Assembly (NCBI GenBank): GCA_947453725.1
Contig: CANGHH010000013.1
Location: 1-64,000, forward strand
Length of the DNA stretch: 64,000 nucleotides
Direction of reading: 5' to 3'
Source: Betaproteobacteria bacterium
GTDB lineage: Bacteria; Pseudomonadota; Gammaproteobacteria; Burkholderiales; Burkholderiaceae_C
Positions within the stretch are counted from its first letter, which is position 1. Each line of letters opens with the position of its first letter. A program made the position numbers and the translations under genes. Under the pieces are notes generated by a model. It was given only the letters and a program-made list of their open reading frames with translations. It searched no databases and was not told where the DNA came from. Below, in pieces: positions 1 to 10,500 of the stretch.

Positions 1-95
1 CCGGTCACGAACTGGTCAATGAGTTCCTTCGGGATCGACGGCATCGCCGCCGCTGCGGCCATCGCCGCCTTCGTCGTCTTCCTGCTGATAGGCAT
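1..95 (-). CDS. IS256-family transposase, N-terminal fragment
   Basis: About 31 residues are visible, starting MPISRKTTKAAM and continuing with an alanine run and then AMPSIPKELIDQFVTG. This matches the usual N-terminus of IS256-type mutator transposases, which have a PxIPKEL(I/L)DQFV motif before the first conserved block. The catalytic DDE domain lies beyond the left edge. The start is the first ATG after the terminal repeat. The family call rests on a short stretch recognised from memory. Confidence 0.65.
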   Translation of the reverse strand, partial: MPISRKTTKAAMAAAAAMPSIPKELIDQFVT

Positions 96-148
96 ACATG
101 CTCCTGTTGGTCATGCTATGCCTCGCACACAAAATTCCGGACAGGCTC
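1..148 (-). mobile_element. IS256-family insertion sequence, 5' end (runs off the window)
   Basis: The window opens inside an insertion sequence transcribed leftwards. It is recognised by the transposase N-terminus in 1-95 and by a probable terminal inverted repeat. Read on the minus strand, that repeat starts GAGCCTGTCCGGAATTTTGT at position 148, a form typical of IS256-family ends. The other end, and hence the target duplication, lies outside the window. The boundary at 148 is inferred from the repeat, not from a visible duplication. Confidence 0.65.
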
Positions 149-256
149 GTGCGCTGAGTTGCAGGCCCTGTATGCGACGAGCCAGTGAGCCGCGCGACGT
201 TGCTCCGTTCTCTCATCGCTCGTCACCGAGGTTCGAGATGGCGACTTTCAACTCCA

Positions 257-2158
257 TCAACTTGTCGGCAGGTCCCGAACGAAGTTCTTCTTGATCTTGT
301 ACTCGACCCGCAGGTGGGCTAGCCAGGCAGCACGCTGGGCTGGTTCGAGAAGACTGGCGATCTCCTCGACCAACTCGAGCTCGCGCCGATACGGGCTCTT
401 CGAACTGCGCATCTCACTCTCCAGGACCCGCATCAGCAACTCGACCCGCTGTGCCTTGTGGCCCTGGTCCAACTTCCGGGCCATGTAGGCCAGAACCCCG
501 TCGCGGCAGTACGCCGGTGGCCGGACCAGGGCCAGTGCTTCTTCCCAGCGAGCCTCCGAGCACAACACCTCGGCTCTGAGCGAAACGTCCCTCTGCCCGG
601 CGCCCAGCGCGTCGACCCGGCTGAGAAACGGCAGCTTTGTCGATCCCTGCTTCATCGCCGCTTCCTCGCGCGCCTGAAGCACGGCCTGCAGTTCGTCGCG
701 CAGGGCCGCAACGTCCCGCCCGGCCGCCGCGCCGGCCTGAAGCACCTGGTGGTACCTCTCGACACTCAGGCTGTCGTCGAAGCGGCGCCTTCGCAACGCC
801 AGCGCCTCCTCGATCCAGCCGTCCCGCTCGTAGCACCGCAGCAGGTCCTCCTGCAGCCGCGAATCCTCCGGGAAGGCCTTGCACCCCTGTTCCGCATTGG
901 CAAACGCTTCGCGCAGCCGACCGTACCGTTCGAGGTACTCCGTCACCTGGTGATAGCCCGCCGCCTCGGACAGGTCCTCGCGCATCACCGCCAGCGCGCA
1001 GTCGACGTCGCCCATGGCATCCAGCTGCGCCAGGTGCATGCGTTCGAGAGTCCACAGCCGCACGTCGCGTTCGGTGTCGTCGCGCTCGATCGGTGGCGGT
1101 CGCTGCCGGCGGGTCCCGGGCTGGGCCAACTGCGCGTCGTGCTCGGCTTTCGCGGTGGCCGTGGCGTCCTTGGCCTGGCGCCAGCGTTCGGCCAGAGCCT
1201 TGCGATAGCGGGTGAGGGCGGGCTCGCCCATTGCCGCCTCCGCCGCTGCGGTGTCGAAGCAACCGAACGGATCGTCCAGCAGCAGTTGCAGGTAGGCCTC
1301 ACCGAACGCGGCCGGCTGGGGGCCGGCGCGCTGGAGCGCGGCCACCCACTCGGCGCCGATCGCCTGGATCAGGCCGCCGATATTGCCGTCGGAGTCGTCC
1401 GCCTGCATCAGCACGGCCCAGCCGCGGCGCATGGCGTGCAAGCACAGTGCCACCGCACCGGCCGGGTCCTGCGCGCGGGCCTGGGCCAGCAAGGGAAGCA
1501 CCGCTTCGGCGCGGTGCACGTAGGCGTGGCTTTCGCGCCAGGAGACGAAGCCTTGGCCAGGCGACAGGATCTCGGTGACCAGCGCTTTCAGCGCCTTCGG
1601 GTCGGCCGCTCCGTCGCGGGTCTCGCTGAGCTTGCGCCACTGCTGACACTCGCGCGCGATTTCGTGATCACGGTCGGCCAGGTCGAGCAGCCGGCTTGCC
1701 AGCACCGCTGCCTCCTGGCCTTGCAGGAAGTCCTGCAGAGCCTGGCGGCGGTCTTGGGTCGTCCTCGCCCGCTTGGCGACGGCCTGCACGGTCATGCGCG
1801 CCTCGTCGTCGACCGCCGGCGCCTCGCCGCTCAGCCGGTCGCGCCAGACCAGCGCCAGCGCCACCTGGTGCTTGCAGAACCAGCCGTCCTGGGCGTTCGC
1901 GCAGTCGCAGGCGCCTTCCACCTCGCCTTCGTGGATCCACACCTCGGTCTCATAGGTGTCGCTGCCGGCGACCTGGGCGTAGATGGCCGGCGTATCGCCG
2001 GGCTCCTCGGACAGCACTTGCACAGCGCCGGAGGTGGCGTAGGTCTTGCCGCGCTGGAAGATCGCAGCGCTGCTGGCGCGACGCAGCGCGCTGTCGCTCA
2101 ATGCTGCGATCAAGGCCGGGGTTTCGTGATGCGGGGTGGGCGGTTCGGTGTTGCTCAT
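257..2158 (-). CDS. SWIM zinc-finger protein
   Basis: 633 aa. A SWIM zinc finger is visible near the N-terminus, with C84-x-C86 and C95-x-H97 in the CDC...CKH context. The rest is mostly alpha-helical with alternating short helices, compatible with TPR-like solenoid repeats. SWIM fingers occur in DNA- or protein-binding proteins, and in bacteria often next to SNF2 ATPases; no SNF2 gene is visible here. The start at 2158 (MSNTEPP) was chosen because upstream codons read into the divergent intergenic region. The gene is divergent from the 2359 operon, with 200 bp between them. Its role in the element is unknown. Confidence 0.8.
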   Translation of the reverse strand: MSNTEPPTPHHETPALIAALSDSALRRASSAAIFQRGKTYATSGAVQVLSEEPGDTPAIYAQVAGSDTYETEVWIHEGEVEGACDCANAQDGWFCKHQVALALVWRDRLSGEAPAVDDEARMTVQAVAKRARTTQDRRQALQDFLQGQEAAVLASRLLDLADRDHEIARECQQWRKLSETRDGAADPKALKALVTEILSPGQGFVSWRESHAYVHRAEAVLPLLAQARAQDPAGAVALCLHAMRRGWAVLMQADDSDGNIGGLIQAIGAEWVAALQRAGPQPAAFGEAYLQLLLDDPFGCFDTAAAEAAMGEPALTRYRKALAERWRQAKDATATAKAEHDAQLAQPGTRRQRPPPIERDDTERDVRLWTLERMHLAQLDAMGDVDCALAVMREDLSEAAGYHQVTEYLERYGRLREAFANAEQGCKAFPEDSRLQEDLLRCYERDGWIEEALALRRRRFDDSLSVERYHQVLQAGAAAGRDVAALRDELQAVLQAREEAAMKQGSTKLPFLSRVDALGAGQRDVSLRAEVLCSEARWEEALALVRPPAYCRDGVLAYMARKLDQGHKAQRVELLMRVLESEMRSSKSPYRRELELVEEIASLLEPAQRAAWLAHLRVEYKIKKNFVRDLPTS

Positions 2159-2358
2159 GCTGCGCCCATCGTAGGGGGGTTGACGGATGCGCGGCCACCT
2201 CGCGGGCGCGCGCGGTGGAGAGCCGTCGATGCGCGCGAGGTTGCGCATGCCCGCGGGCAAAAGGAGCGGTCCGGCGCCAGCGCAAGGGGTTGATGAGCCG
2301 GATTGCCGCGAGAGCATGAATCGTCGGAATGTCCCGACGCCCATGAAGGAGCGCTGTC

Positions 2359-3666
2359 ATGGCCCCTCCCAACGCACAACGCGTTCTCGTCGAGCATGGC
2401 GGCTCGATCGCCGCGCCGACCATCCTGGGCCAAGGCCCCGCCCGCATCCCCACCGGCGGCAAGATCCGCGCCGGTATCAAGGTGCTCACGCGCAAGGCGG
2501 CCGAGCAGCCCAAGGCACGGGCGATCTACGACCAGGGGGTGGCCTCGGGCCAATCCTTCGAGCAGATCGAGCTCGCGATCGCCGAGGCCCTGCCTAACCT
2601 GAAAACGCCGCTGGTGCCGCGCAACGTCCAGTGGTTCACGGTGCGGGCGCAGGATTTTCCCAACCCGGAAATCGCCGAGCAGATTCTCGAAGCCCATGGC
2701 GAGGACCGGGGCGAGGGCCGTCGCCTCTACCGCTTCCCGGTTGTGTTTCCGACGGACCACTGGCAGACGGTAATGCCCCACGAACTCGCAGCCTGGGGAA
2801 CGCACGAGAAGCACTTCTGGTCGCAGTACTCGACCGACGGCCGGGTCCGCCACTGCATGACCCATGCACCGGTGCCCGTCGATGACACGGGTCGCCGCAC
2901 CATCCGCCTCTTCGGCGGGCGCAAGACCGTGCTTCGCGACGCCAACGGTGGCGTCTGCGAGCCGGAGTCCTGCCCCGAGTACCAGCAGCGCCAGTGCAAC
3001 CTGAGCGGCCGCTTCCTGTTCTTCATCCCCGGCGTCCGCTCGATCAGCGCCTTCGAGCTGCACACCAACAGCTTCTACGCGATGAACGCGGCGATCCGGA
3101 AGTTCGAGACCGTGGGCTTCCTGCGCGGCGGACGCATCTCGGGCTTCCTGGACCGGCAGCGCACGACGTTCTACCTGACCAAGACGCTCATGGAGGTGGC
3201 CCACATCGACGAGCACGGGCGTGCCGTGCGCGTGCCGCAGTGGATCATCGACCTGGAGGCGCCGCTGGACGTGACCACCTTGCTCCGCGAAAACGAGGAC
3301 GTCGAAGCGACACTTGTGCAGGCGAACCTGGCGAGCCAGATCCTGGAGAGCGATCGAAGGATGTCGCCCGCAGAAGCAGTGACGGCCGTCGCGCTCGAAG
3401 CGCCGAGCCCGGCCGTGGTGTTGCCTCCGTCCGTCGAGGCGCCACCGCGCGCCGGACACCCGACCCTCGAGCAGCTGATGGCCGGCGTGCAGGCTGGCGG
3501 GATCGCCCCGGACCTGTACCAGACCTATGCCGATCGCCGGTGGGGCACGGGCTGGAAGATCAATCCGCATGGACGGGCCCGGGCCTGGAACGAGCTCGAG
3601 CGCTACCGCAACGACCCGCAGGGCTACCTCGACAAGATCGAGAGCGAACTGCAGGCAGCGTCGTGA
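2359..3666 (+). CDS. Conserved mobile-element protein with Cys-rich motif (RDF-like?)
   Basis: 435 aa. An AAGGAG ribosome site at 2346-2351 fixes the start. The central part has a cysteine cluster (C-E-P-E-S-C-P-E-Y-Q-Q-R-Q-C, about residues 198-211) followed by a conserved hydrophobic block around FFIPGVRSISAFELHTNSF. Such proteins are common on plasmids and ICEs, often labelled hydrolase or metal-binding protein. The fold reminds me of phage Gp3-like recombination directionality factors, but that is only a resemblance. It is the first gene of a plus-strand operon, 11 bp upstream of the SbcD-like gene, so a role with the recombination nuclease pair is plausible. The C-terminus (about residues 350-435) looks like a separate small domain. 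Confidence 0.7.
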   Translation: MAPPNAQRVLVEHGGSIAAPTILGQGPARIPTGGKIRAGIKVLTRKAAEQPKARAIYDQGVASGQSFEQIELAIAEALPNLKTPLVPRNVQWFTVRAQDFPNPEIAEQILEAHGEDRGEGRRLYRFPVVFPTDHWQTVMPHELAAWGTHEKHFWSQYSTDGRVRHCMTHAPVPVDDTGRRTIRLFGGRKTVLRDANGGVCEPESCPEYQQRQCNLSGRFLFFIPGVRSISAFELHTNSFYAMNAAIRKFETVGFLRGGRISGFLDRQRTTFYLTKTLMEVAHIDEHGRAVRVPQWIIDLEAPLDVTTLLRENEDVEATLVQANLASQILESDRRMSPAEAVTAVALEAPSPAVVLPPSVEAPPRAGHPTLEQLMAGVQAGGIAPDLYQTYADRRWGTGWKINPHGRARAWNELERYRNDPQGYLDKIESELQAAS

Positions 3667-3677
3667 GGGTGGCCGAC

Positions 3678-4997
3678 ATGATCCGCGTTGCACACTTCTC
3701 GGACCTGCACTACGGCACCCGGACGCTGGTCGAAGCCGACCGCTGCTTCGGCGCTGCGATCGACCGGGCCATTGCGCTGCGGGTGGAGGCCGCCGTCATT
3801 TCTGGCGATGCCACCGATCACCCCTTGGACCTGCATGCTCCGGCGGCGGTGCGGTTGATCGCCCAGGTTCGACGGCTGGCCGATCACTGTCCGGTGCTGA
3901 TGCTGCAGGGCACGTACTCGCACGAACCGCCGGGAACGCTGACGGTCTTCCGCCTGCTGGGTGGACGCCATCCGGTGCACGTGGCCGAACGCATTGCTCA
4001 GGTGGCGCTGACGCGGAGCGGGGAGTGGATCGAATCGAAGGGCTGGTGCTTCGATGCGGTACCGCCCGATGCCCGCGCGCAGTTCAGCTGCGTGCCGACG
4101 GTCAACAAGGCGGCGGTGGCCGCGGTGGTCGGCCCGGCGGAAGCGGCACAGGCGGTGGGAGAGCACTTGGCGGACCTGCTGCGCGGCTACGCGCCCATTC
4201 ATCGCGCCGCCCGAGCGCAGGGGTTGCCCACCATCGGCGTGTCGCACGGAACGGTGTTCGGCTGCATCAGCGAACACGGTGTGCCGATGGCGGGCTTCGA
4301 CCACGAGTTCACCACGGGTGCGCTGTTCGGCGCCGAGGCACAGGCCTTCATGCTCGGGCACATCCACCGGCATCAGTCGTGGGTGGCCGACGGCGCGGCG
4401 GGGCAGCAGTGCATCGCCTACCCGGGTTCCATCGGCCGCTTTCACTACGGCGAGGAAGGTGACAAGGGCTTCCTGGTCTGGGAGATCGGTCCCGACGGGG
4501 CGCACTGCACGCTGGAGCCGACACCGGCACGGCGCACGTTGGACATCGTGTTCGAGGGCAAGCCCGACCTCGACGTGCTGCGATCGGTGGTCGAGCAGCA
4601 GGAGGTCGGCGGAGCGTTCGTCCGGGTGCGCTGGGTGGTCGCCGACGAAGACCGGCACGAGGTCGATCGAACGGCGATCCTGCGGCTGCTGGCGGGCGCG
4701 GCGGAGGCGAAGCTGGAGGGGAGGATCGTGCCGGTCGCGCGCAGCCGGGCGCAGGGCATCTCGCGCATGGCGAGCCTGGACGACAAGGTGCGGGCCTGGG
4801 CGGCGGCCACCGGCGTGAACCCGACGCCCTTGCTGGCGTGCCTAGCGAAGTCGATCGCCGCTCCTCCGCAAGACATCGTCGAACAGGCGCTCCGGTTCGA
4901 CGAGGCGTCGGCGGAGTCTGACGTTGACGACGGACGAAGCGGGGACAGACTGGTCGTTCATCCCGTTGGAGCAGAAGAATGCAACCACTCTCACTGA
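3678..4997 (+). CDS. SbcD/Mre11-like metallophosphoesterase
   Basis: 439 aa. Calcineurin-like phosphoesterase motifs are in order: FSDLHYG (D9, H11) at the N-terminus, GDATDH, and GHIHRH near residue 235. This is the arrangement of the Mre11/SbcD nuclease subunit, which works with an SbcC/Rad50 ATPase on DNA ends. The usual GNHD motif is replaced by QGTYSHE, keeping the histidine but losing Asn and Asp. ATG 3678 was chosen over in-frame GTGs at 3663 and 3669 because AGGGTGG lies 5 nt upstream. The 3' end overlaps the SbcC-like gene by 19 bp, indicating coupled translation. It is not the housekeeping sbcD: the neighbours are element genes and the C-terminus diverges. Confidence 0.8.
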   Translation: MIRVAHFSDLHYGTRTLVEADRCFGAAIDRAIALRVEAAVISGDATDHPLDLHAPAAVRLIAQVRRLADHCPVLMLQGTYSHEPPGTLTVFRLLGGRHPVHVAERIAQVALTRSGEWIESKGWCFDAVPPDARAQFSCVPTVNKAAVAAVVGPAEAAQAVGEHLADLLRGYAPIHRAARAQGLPTIGVSHGTVFGCISEHGVPMAGFDHEFTTGALFGAEAQAFMLGHIHRHQSWVADGAAGQQCIAYPGSIGRFHYGEEGDKGFLVWEIGPDGAHCTLEPTPARRTLDIVFEGKPDLDVLRSVVEQQEVGGAFVRVRWVVADEDRHEVDRTAILRLLAGAAEAKLEGRIVPVARSRAQGISRMASLDDKVRAWAAATGVNPTPLLACLAKSIAAPPQDIVEQALRFDEASAESDVDDGRSGDRLVVHPVGAEECNHSH

Positions 4998-7450
4998 CGC
5001 TGAAGGGCTTCCGGGGTATCCGCGACGGCCTCGGGCGCGATGCGCTGACCCTGGACTTCGAGCGGCTGGCCGACGGTGCCGAGCTGGTCGCCGTCGCTGG
5101 CGCCAACGGTCGCGGCAAGACCACCGTGATGGACAACATGCATCCGTACCTGACGATGCCGTCGCGGGCTGCCCTCGCGGGCCCTGGCGGCTTCTCGTAT
5201 TACGACCATGTCTGCCTGCCCGAGAACGAGAAGGACCTGACCTGGGCACACGCCGGCCGCAGCTACCGCTCTCAGGTCGTCGTGCGCACCAACGGCCGGC
5301 GCAAGACCGAGGCGTTCCTGTTCGTGCTCGATCAGCACGGTACGTGGAAGCCGGTCGTGCTGGACGACGGCACCGTGTCGGACGGCAAGGTGGACACCTA
5401 CACCCGCTGTGTCGAGGCGGTCTGCGGCAGTGCTGACACGTTCTTCACATCCGTGTTCTCGGCGCAGGGCAAGCGGCAGCTGAGCGCCTACCGCAACGGC
5501 GAGATCAAGACCCTGCTGGCCGACCTGCTGGGGCAGGAAGCGATACGGATGCAGGGACTGCGGGCGGCAGAGACCGCGCGCTTGTTGAAGGTCAGCCTCG
5601 GCGCCATGCGGCACGAGTTGGCCGGCGTGGACGAAGAGGGGCGGCGCATTGCGAACGAGCGTGGAAGATTGCGGGGAGCCGAGGATCGCGTGGCCCGGTG
5701 CCTCTCTGAGCGACAGGCGGCGCAGGCAACCCTTGACGTCTGGCGACAGCAGCAGGCGCAACTGTTGGCCGAGCAGGACCAGTCGCGAAGCACCGAAGCG
5801 CGCCGCTCGCAGTTGGAGGGCGAGTGTGTTGCCGCCAACCAGTCCAGCATCCAGGCCATCGAGGCGCTCAAGGCGCAGGACCGGGGCGAGCAGCAGCGGC
5901 TGGATCGCCTGCGGCAGCGTATCGCGCACCGCACATCGCAGGAGCGCAGCCGCTGGAGCGCGTTGCAGGATCGCCGATGCAAGTGTGTCGACGCCCTGAA
6001 GCAGGCACAGGCCGTGCGGCGTGCCGAGAGGCGCCTGCCGCTGGCCGAGATCGTCCTCGCGGCACGCGTGGCAAGGGTGACTACCTGGCGCCGGCAGGTT
6101 CAGTGCCTGACCGAGTGCCAGGGTGCCATTCGCACGGCCGAACAGAAACTCTCGGCAACCCTGCGCGAAGCGGGACAGGCGGCGATCAGGGCGGACGACC
6201 TGGCGCGTCGCTTCGGTCTGACGAATGCCGTGCCCTGCGCCGGCACCGACCTGCAGGGGCAATGCCAACTGCTGAGTGATGCGCGGGAGGCCAGTACCTT
6301 GATCCCGAGCGCAAAGGCCGCGATGGCCCGCCTGGCGCGCGAGAAGGCATCGATCGACGCGGAACTGGTGGCACTGCGGTCGCAACGGGAGGCGCTGTCC
6401 GGCGCGCCAACTGCCCTCTCACGGGTCGAAGTCGTATGTGAACGCGCTCGCGCACGCGTCGCACGGCTCGCGCAATGGTCCGCCAAGTCCGCCGAGATTG
6501 CGCAGGCCCGTGCGGCCCTGACCGAGATCGACCAGGAACTTGCTGTGGCTGCATCGCCCGGTGCAGCCGATGGGCAACCCGTGGAGACGACCGAGGAACA
6601 GGCGGAGCGCCACCAGATCGACGCCACGCGGCAGCAGATTGCCAACCAGATCGAGCAGCAGTCGCAGCAACTTCGCGCCACGCTGGACCGACTGCATGCG
6701 GCGCTGGGTACCATGCCCGCTGCCTTTGACGTTCGGCGACTGACCGAAGCGAAGTCGGCCATGGATCTGGCGGCTCAAGCAGCGGTTGCCGCCGAAAGGA
6801 CTCACCTGGACGCGGTGCGGGATGCCGAGGCACTGGCGGCCTTGACGGTGCAGGCGGCGGCTCTGGCGACCCGGCAAGCCCTGGCGGCGAGCCGCATCGC
6901 CCGTGTCGAATCCGAATTGAGCAACTGGAACCTGTTCGTCCGCTGCATGAGCAACGACGGACTGATCGCGCTGGCCATCGACGACGCGGGCCCGGCCTTG
7001 TCGGGGTTGGCCAACGACCTGCTGCTGGCCTGCTACGGCACCCGCTTCACGGTCTCCATCCTGACCTTGCTGGAGACCGGCAAGGGCGACCAGAAGGAGG
7101 GCTTCGACATCGTCGTGCATGACGGCAAGTCCGGCGAGAGCAAGAGCGTCGGCCTGATGAGCGGCGGCGAGAGGGTCTTCGTCAACGAGTGCCTGATCCG
7201 GGCGGTGGCGCTGTACCTCGCGCAACACACCGGCCGGCAGTACGACACGCTGTTCTCCGACGAAGCCGATGGACCGCTCGATCCCGAGCGCAAGCGCATG
7301 TTCATGGCGATGAAGCGAGAGGTGCTGCAGCTCGGTGGCTATGCGCGGGAGTTCTTCGTGTCGCAGACGCCGGAGTTGACGGCGATGGCCGACGCGGTGA
7401 TCGACCTGGAGGTGTTTGCTGCCGTAGGTGACGACAGGGTGATCACGTAG
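4979..7450 (+). CDS. SbcC/Rad50-like SMC-type ATPase
   Basis: 823 aa. Walker A GANGRGKTT (K47) is at the N-terminus. Long coiled coils flank a central pair C420-x8-C429 in place of the usual CxxC zinc hook. The C-terminus carries the ABC signature LMSGGE (about 727) and Walker B LFSDEADGPLD (about 757). This is the Rad50/SbcC layout, shorter than E. coli SbcC (about 1050 aa). It should form a DNA-end-processing complex with the preceding SbcD-like protein. GGAG at 4968-4971 supports the start. The widely spaced cysteines may still bind zinc at the hook, but that is an inference. Confidence 0.82.
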   Translation: MQPLSLTLKGFRGIRDGLGRDALTLDFERLADGAELVAVAGANGRGKTTVMDNMHPYLTMPSRAALAGPGGFSYYDHVCLPENEKDLTWAHAGRSYRSQVVVRTNGRRKTEAFLFVLDQHGTWKPVVLDDGTVSDGKVDTYTRCVEAVCGSADTFFTSVFSAQGKRQLSAYRNGEIKTLLADLLGQEAIRMQGLRAAETARLLKVSLGAMRHELAGVDEEGRRIANERGRLRGAEDRVARCLSERQAAQATLDVWRQQQAQLLAEQDQSRSTEARRSQLEGECVAANQSSIQAIEALKAQDRGEQQRLDRLRQRIAHRTSQERSRWSALQDRRCKCVDALKQAQAVRRAERRLPLAEIVLAARVARVTTWRRQVQCLTECQGAIRTAEQKLSATLREAGQAAIRADDLARRFGLTNAVPCAGTDLQGQCQLLSDAREASTLIPSAKAAMARLAREKASIDAELVALRSQREALSGAPTALSRVEVVCERARARVARLAQWSAKSAEIAQARAALTEIDQELAVAASPGAADGQPVETTEEQAERHQIDATRQQIANQIEQQSQQLRATLDRLHAALGTMPAAFDVRRLTEAKSAMDLAAQAAVAAERTHLDAVRDAEALAALTVQAAALATRQALAASRIARVESELSNWNLFVRCMSNDGLIALAIDDAGPALSGLANDLLLACYGTRFTVSILTLLETGKGDQKEGFDIVVHDGKSGESKSVGLMSGGERVFVNECLIRAVALYLAQHTGRQYDTLFSDEADGPLDPERKRMFMAMKREVLQLGGYAREFFVSQTPELTAMADAVIDLEVFAAVGDDRVIT

Positions 7451-7596
7451 GGCTTCGCACAGCGGCACCGCAGGAGTGGCCAGGCGCGGCCCACTCGCCG
7501 GACGCGTTCGGAATCATCGGTCCCGGCCAGGTGTGTGGGGGTCAGTTCACGACGAGAATGGTATCCATCAAGAAGAGCAAGTCGACTGAGGGAATG

Positions 7597-10500
7597 ATGT
7601 TCGAGTTCATCAAGCAGGTCTTGGCCGGCTTGCCGCGACGCAAGGACCGTGAAGGTACACAGCACTTGGACAGGGGCGAGCGAGCGACGCAGCACGCTCC
7701 CGCCAGCGTCGAAGCCGAAAAGCGCACGTCACCCATCCGTCGACCCATGGAGCCGGTGGTCACGGTCGTCGCACAGAGTCCGGTCGAGAAACCGACGCTT
7801 CAGGCACCGAATCCTCAGGTCACTGCCAATCTTTATGTATGGATCGACGAGCGTAGTCGCGATCGGATCATTCGCGGCGCTGAAAACCTGGCACGCCGCT
7901 ACCCGGCGTTCCGGGACTTTCTTGGTGGCACGGACCCCATCGAAGTCCTCATCCACCTGGTCTTTCCTCACGCCATGCCGATGGAATATTACGCGGCCAA
8001 CCTCAGCTTCGAGGACCGGCCTGCGGACAACCTAACGCTGGCGCTGCGCCCGGTGCTTGGTCCCGCGCACCCGTGGCCTTTCCCATCGGGGTGCAGCCTG
8101 ATTGCGCGCGGATTCTGGCCGACCCGGGTAGAAAGCCCGGTCTTCCAGATCCAGGATTTCTTTGAAGTTGACGATTCGCCTCCAAGGCCCTTCGAGCGAC
8201 TGCTTTCGACAGTTGTCTACCAACAGAGCCCCCAGGGGCCGGGTGCCGGGCGTAGCGCCAATGCGCTGACGCGCGCCCTGGCCCATGAGTTGCCACCGGT
8301 TTCCATCGCGACCGGCGAGAAGCTGACCGATTGGACCGATTTCCTGACCTGGAAGCGCAGGCTCGTCTCGGAGCGGACCCGCGGTCTTCGCTTTGTCTCG
8401 CGCGAATGGAGCGGGGACCGTGTCGTTTTCAAGGTTGTGGGAGAGACCGAGGAACATCTGCGGAACATCCATCGTTCCATCGCCAGGCAAGACGTGATGG
8501 CTTTCGGCCTCGCAGCGTCGGTCGATGCCTGGACCTTCCGCATCGGCGATGTAGAAGCAACACGGCGCACACCCAAGGGCTTCGAACTTGGACAGCCGGA
8601 GGCGCTTACAAACCTGGCGCCAAGTTCGTCACCTCTCGCGGAATGCGGCTGGCCGGCGCCCGTGAACGCAGAAGTGGCCGTCCCCTTGTCCGACGACGAC
8701 CTGAATTGGCTTGCGACCACTGACGACATCGAGGGCGTCCGGAGCTCTCTGATGGCACGGGTTCCCGAGGAGGGCTTCATCTCCGTCTCTGCGGCTGGCG
8801 ACCTTGCACTTATCGGGCGCCACGAGAAGGCCGTGAGACGACTGCAAGAACAGGGGGGGTACGCGCCCTTCCTCTCGTCCTACCTCTTCGATGCCAAGCA
8901 GGCCCGTGTACCCGCCAAGATCGAACACGTCTCGGCCTGGTTTCGGGACGACCTGAACGACTCCCAGAAGGAAGCTGTCGAGAAGATTCTTGCCGCCCCA
9001 GACCTGTGCCTGGTCCAGGGACCGCCCGGCACGGGCAAGACCACGGTAATCGCCGAGGCGATCATGCAACTGGCACGCCGAGGCGACACGGTCCTGCTGG
9101 TGAGCCAGGCCCACACGGCCGTCGACAACGCGCTCGCTCGCCTCGGGATGCATCCGGACCTGCGAGTGATTCGTCTGGCACGCGATCTCGACAAGGTGTC
9201 GGATGAGGGCAGGGCCTTTGTGCAGGAGGCTGCGCTGGCGCGGTACTACGAGTCCCTTGCGCGGCACGCCGAGGAGCAATTTCTGCGCCCTTGGCACCGG
9301 TCTCGCGAACGTCTCTCGCGACTGCAGTCATGGCTGAATCGGGCGGAATTCGTTCGCCGCGACGTCGAGCGGGTCCAGGGGGAGTTCGCACGGTTCCAGG
9401 GAGACGAAGTCCGCCTGGAGCAGGCCAGGGACGAAGCATGGCGACGCCTGCAGGAGCAGGCCCAGCAGCACGAAGACTCGAAGCTGCGACGCAACCGACT
9501 GCTCGAGTTCGCGGGCTTTCTTTCGGAAGGTACCGGCGATATCCCTAGCCAGATGGACATGCCAGAGCCTCGATCGACGGCGCTCGCGATGGCGCTTTGC
9601 GGTCTGTCTGCGACCAGCGCGAAGCTGCCCGTTTCTGCCGCAGAGTGGCATGCCGTGCCGCAACAGCGACCCCAAATGCTCACCGGCCTCCTGCGGTTCT
9701 GGCGAAGACTGCAGGCGCGCGAACAGGACTTGCTCAATGATGTTGCGCGCCTTGAGGCGACCGGAGACCGGGCACTGCAGGACCCTGAGATCGCAATCAG
9801 GCTGTCCGAACTCGAAGCAGAGGTCGCCGCTCTTGCGGACCGCATGGAGGACGATGAGAGCCTGCAACCGGCATGGCGAGCAAAGCGGCAGGAGGTCAAA
9901 CAACTTCGCGCTCGTGCCGCAGGTGGCCTCGATCCCGACCTGTATGGCGAGCTATTCAGCGACGCACATCGGTGGTGTGCATCGATAGATAGCGCCCAAC
10001 AGGCCGGACTGGAGTTGCAAGATCGTATGGCTGCGATTCGGCGCCAGGGGCACGAGATAGACCATGCTCTAAGGGATCTGCGCGACGAAGTCGCAGCTCT
10101 CGCCGAGACCTGCACGGCTGCAGCAGGCGACGAGTCGCTATGGCGGCAGTTGGAGCTCGAACTCGAACAGCATCGACGACAGGACGAGCGGCATCGGCAA
10201 CAGCTCGCGGAAGTTCGGGGCCGGGTCACCGAGTTGGCCGTAGAGCTCCCGGAGGCGCCCACGGGCGCGGCTGAGCAAACCGACGAAGACTCGGTTCTGG
10301 TTCGCCAAGTCGAAGCATGCCAGAAAGAGGTCGCCGAGCTTCAGACGCAACTGGCCGCCGAGCAATTGCATCAGCAACTTTGGGAACCGATGCTGCAGGA
10401 CTGGGTAAGCGATCTGCGCCGACCCGGCTCGCCCCAAGCCGACTGGGAGCATTTCGGCGGCATCTTTGTGCCCCTCTGCAATGTCGTGGCCATCACGTGC

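Noticed and set aside
458..2293. 611-aa open frame opposite the SWIM gene
   Set aside because: High-GC shadow frame; composition rich in Arg, Gln, Leu and His without any motif, while the minus strand shows a SWIM finger.
4979..7450. Housekeeping sbcC
   Set aside because: Too short, divergent hook, and located among mobile-element genes.
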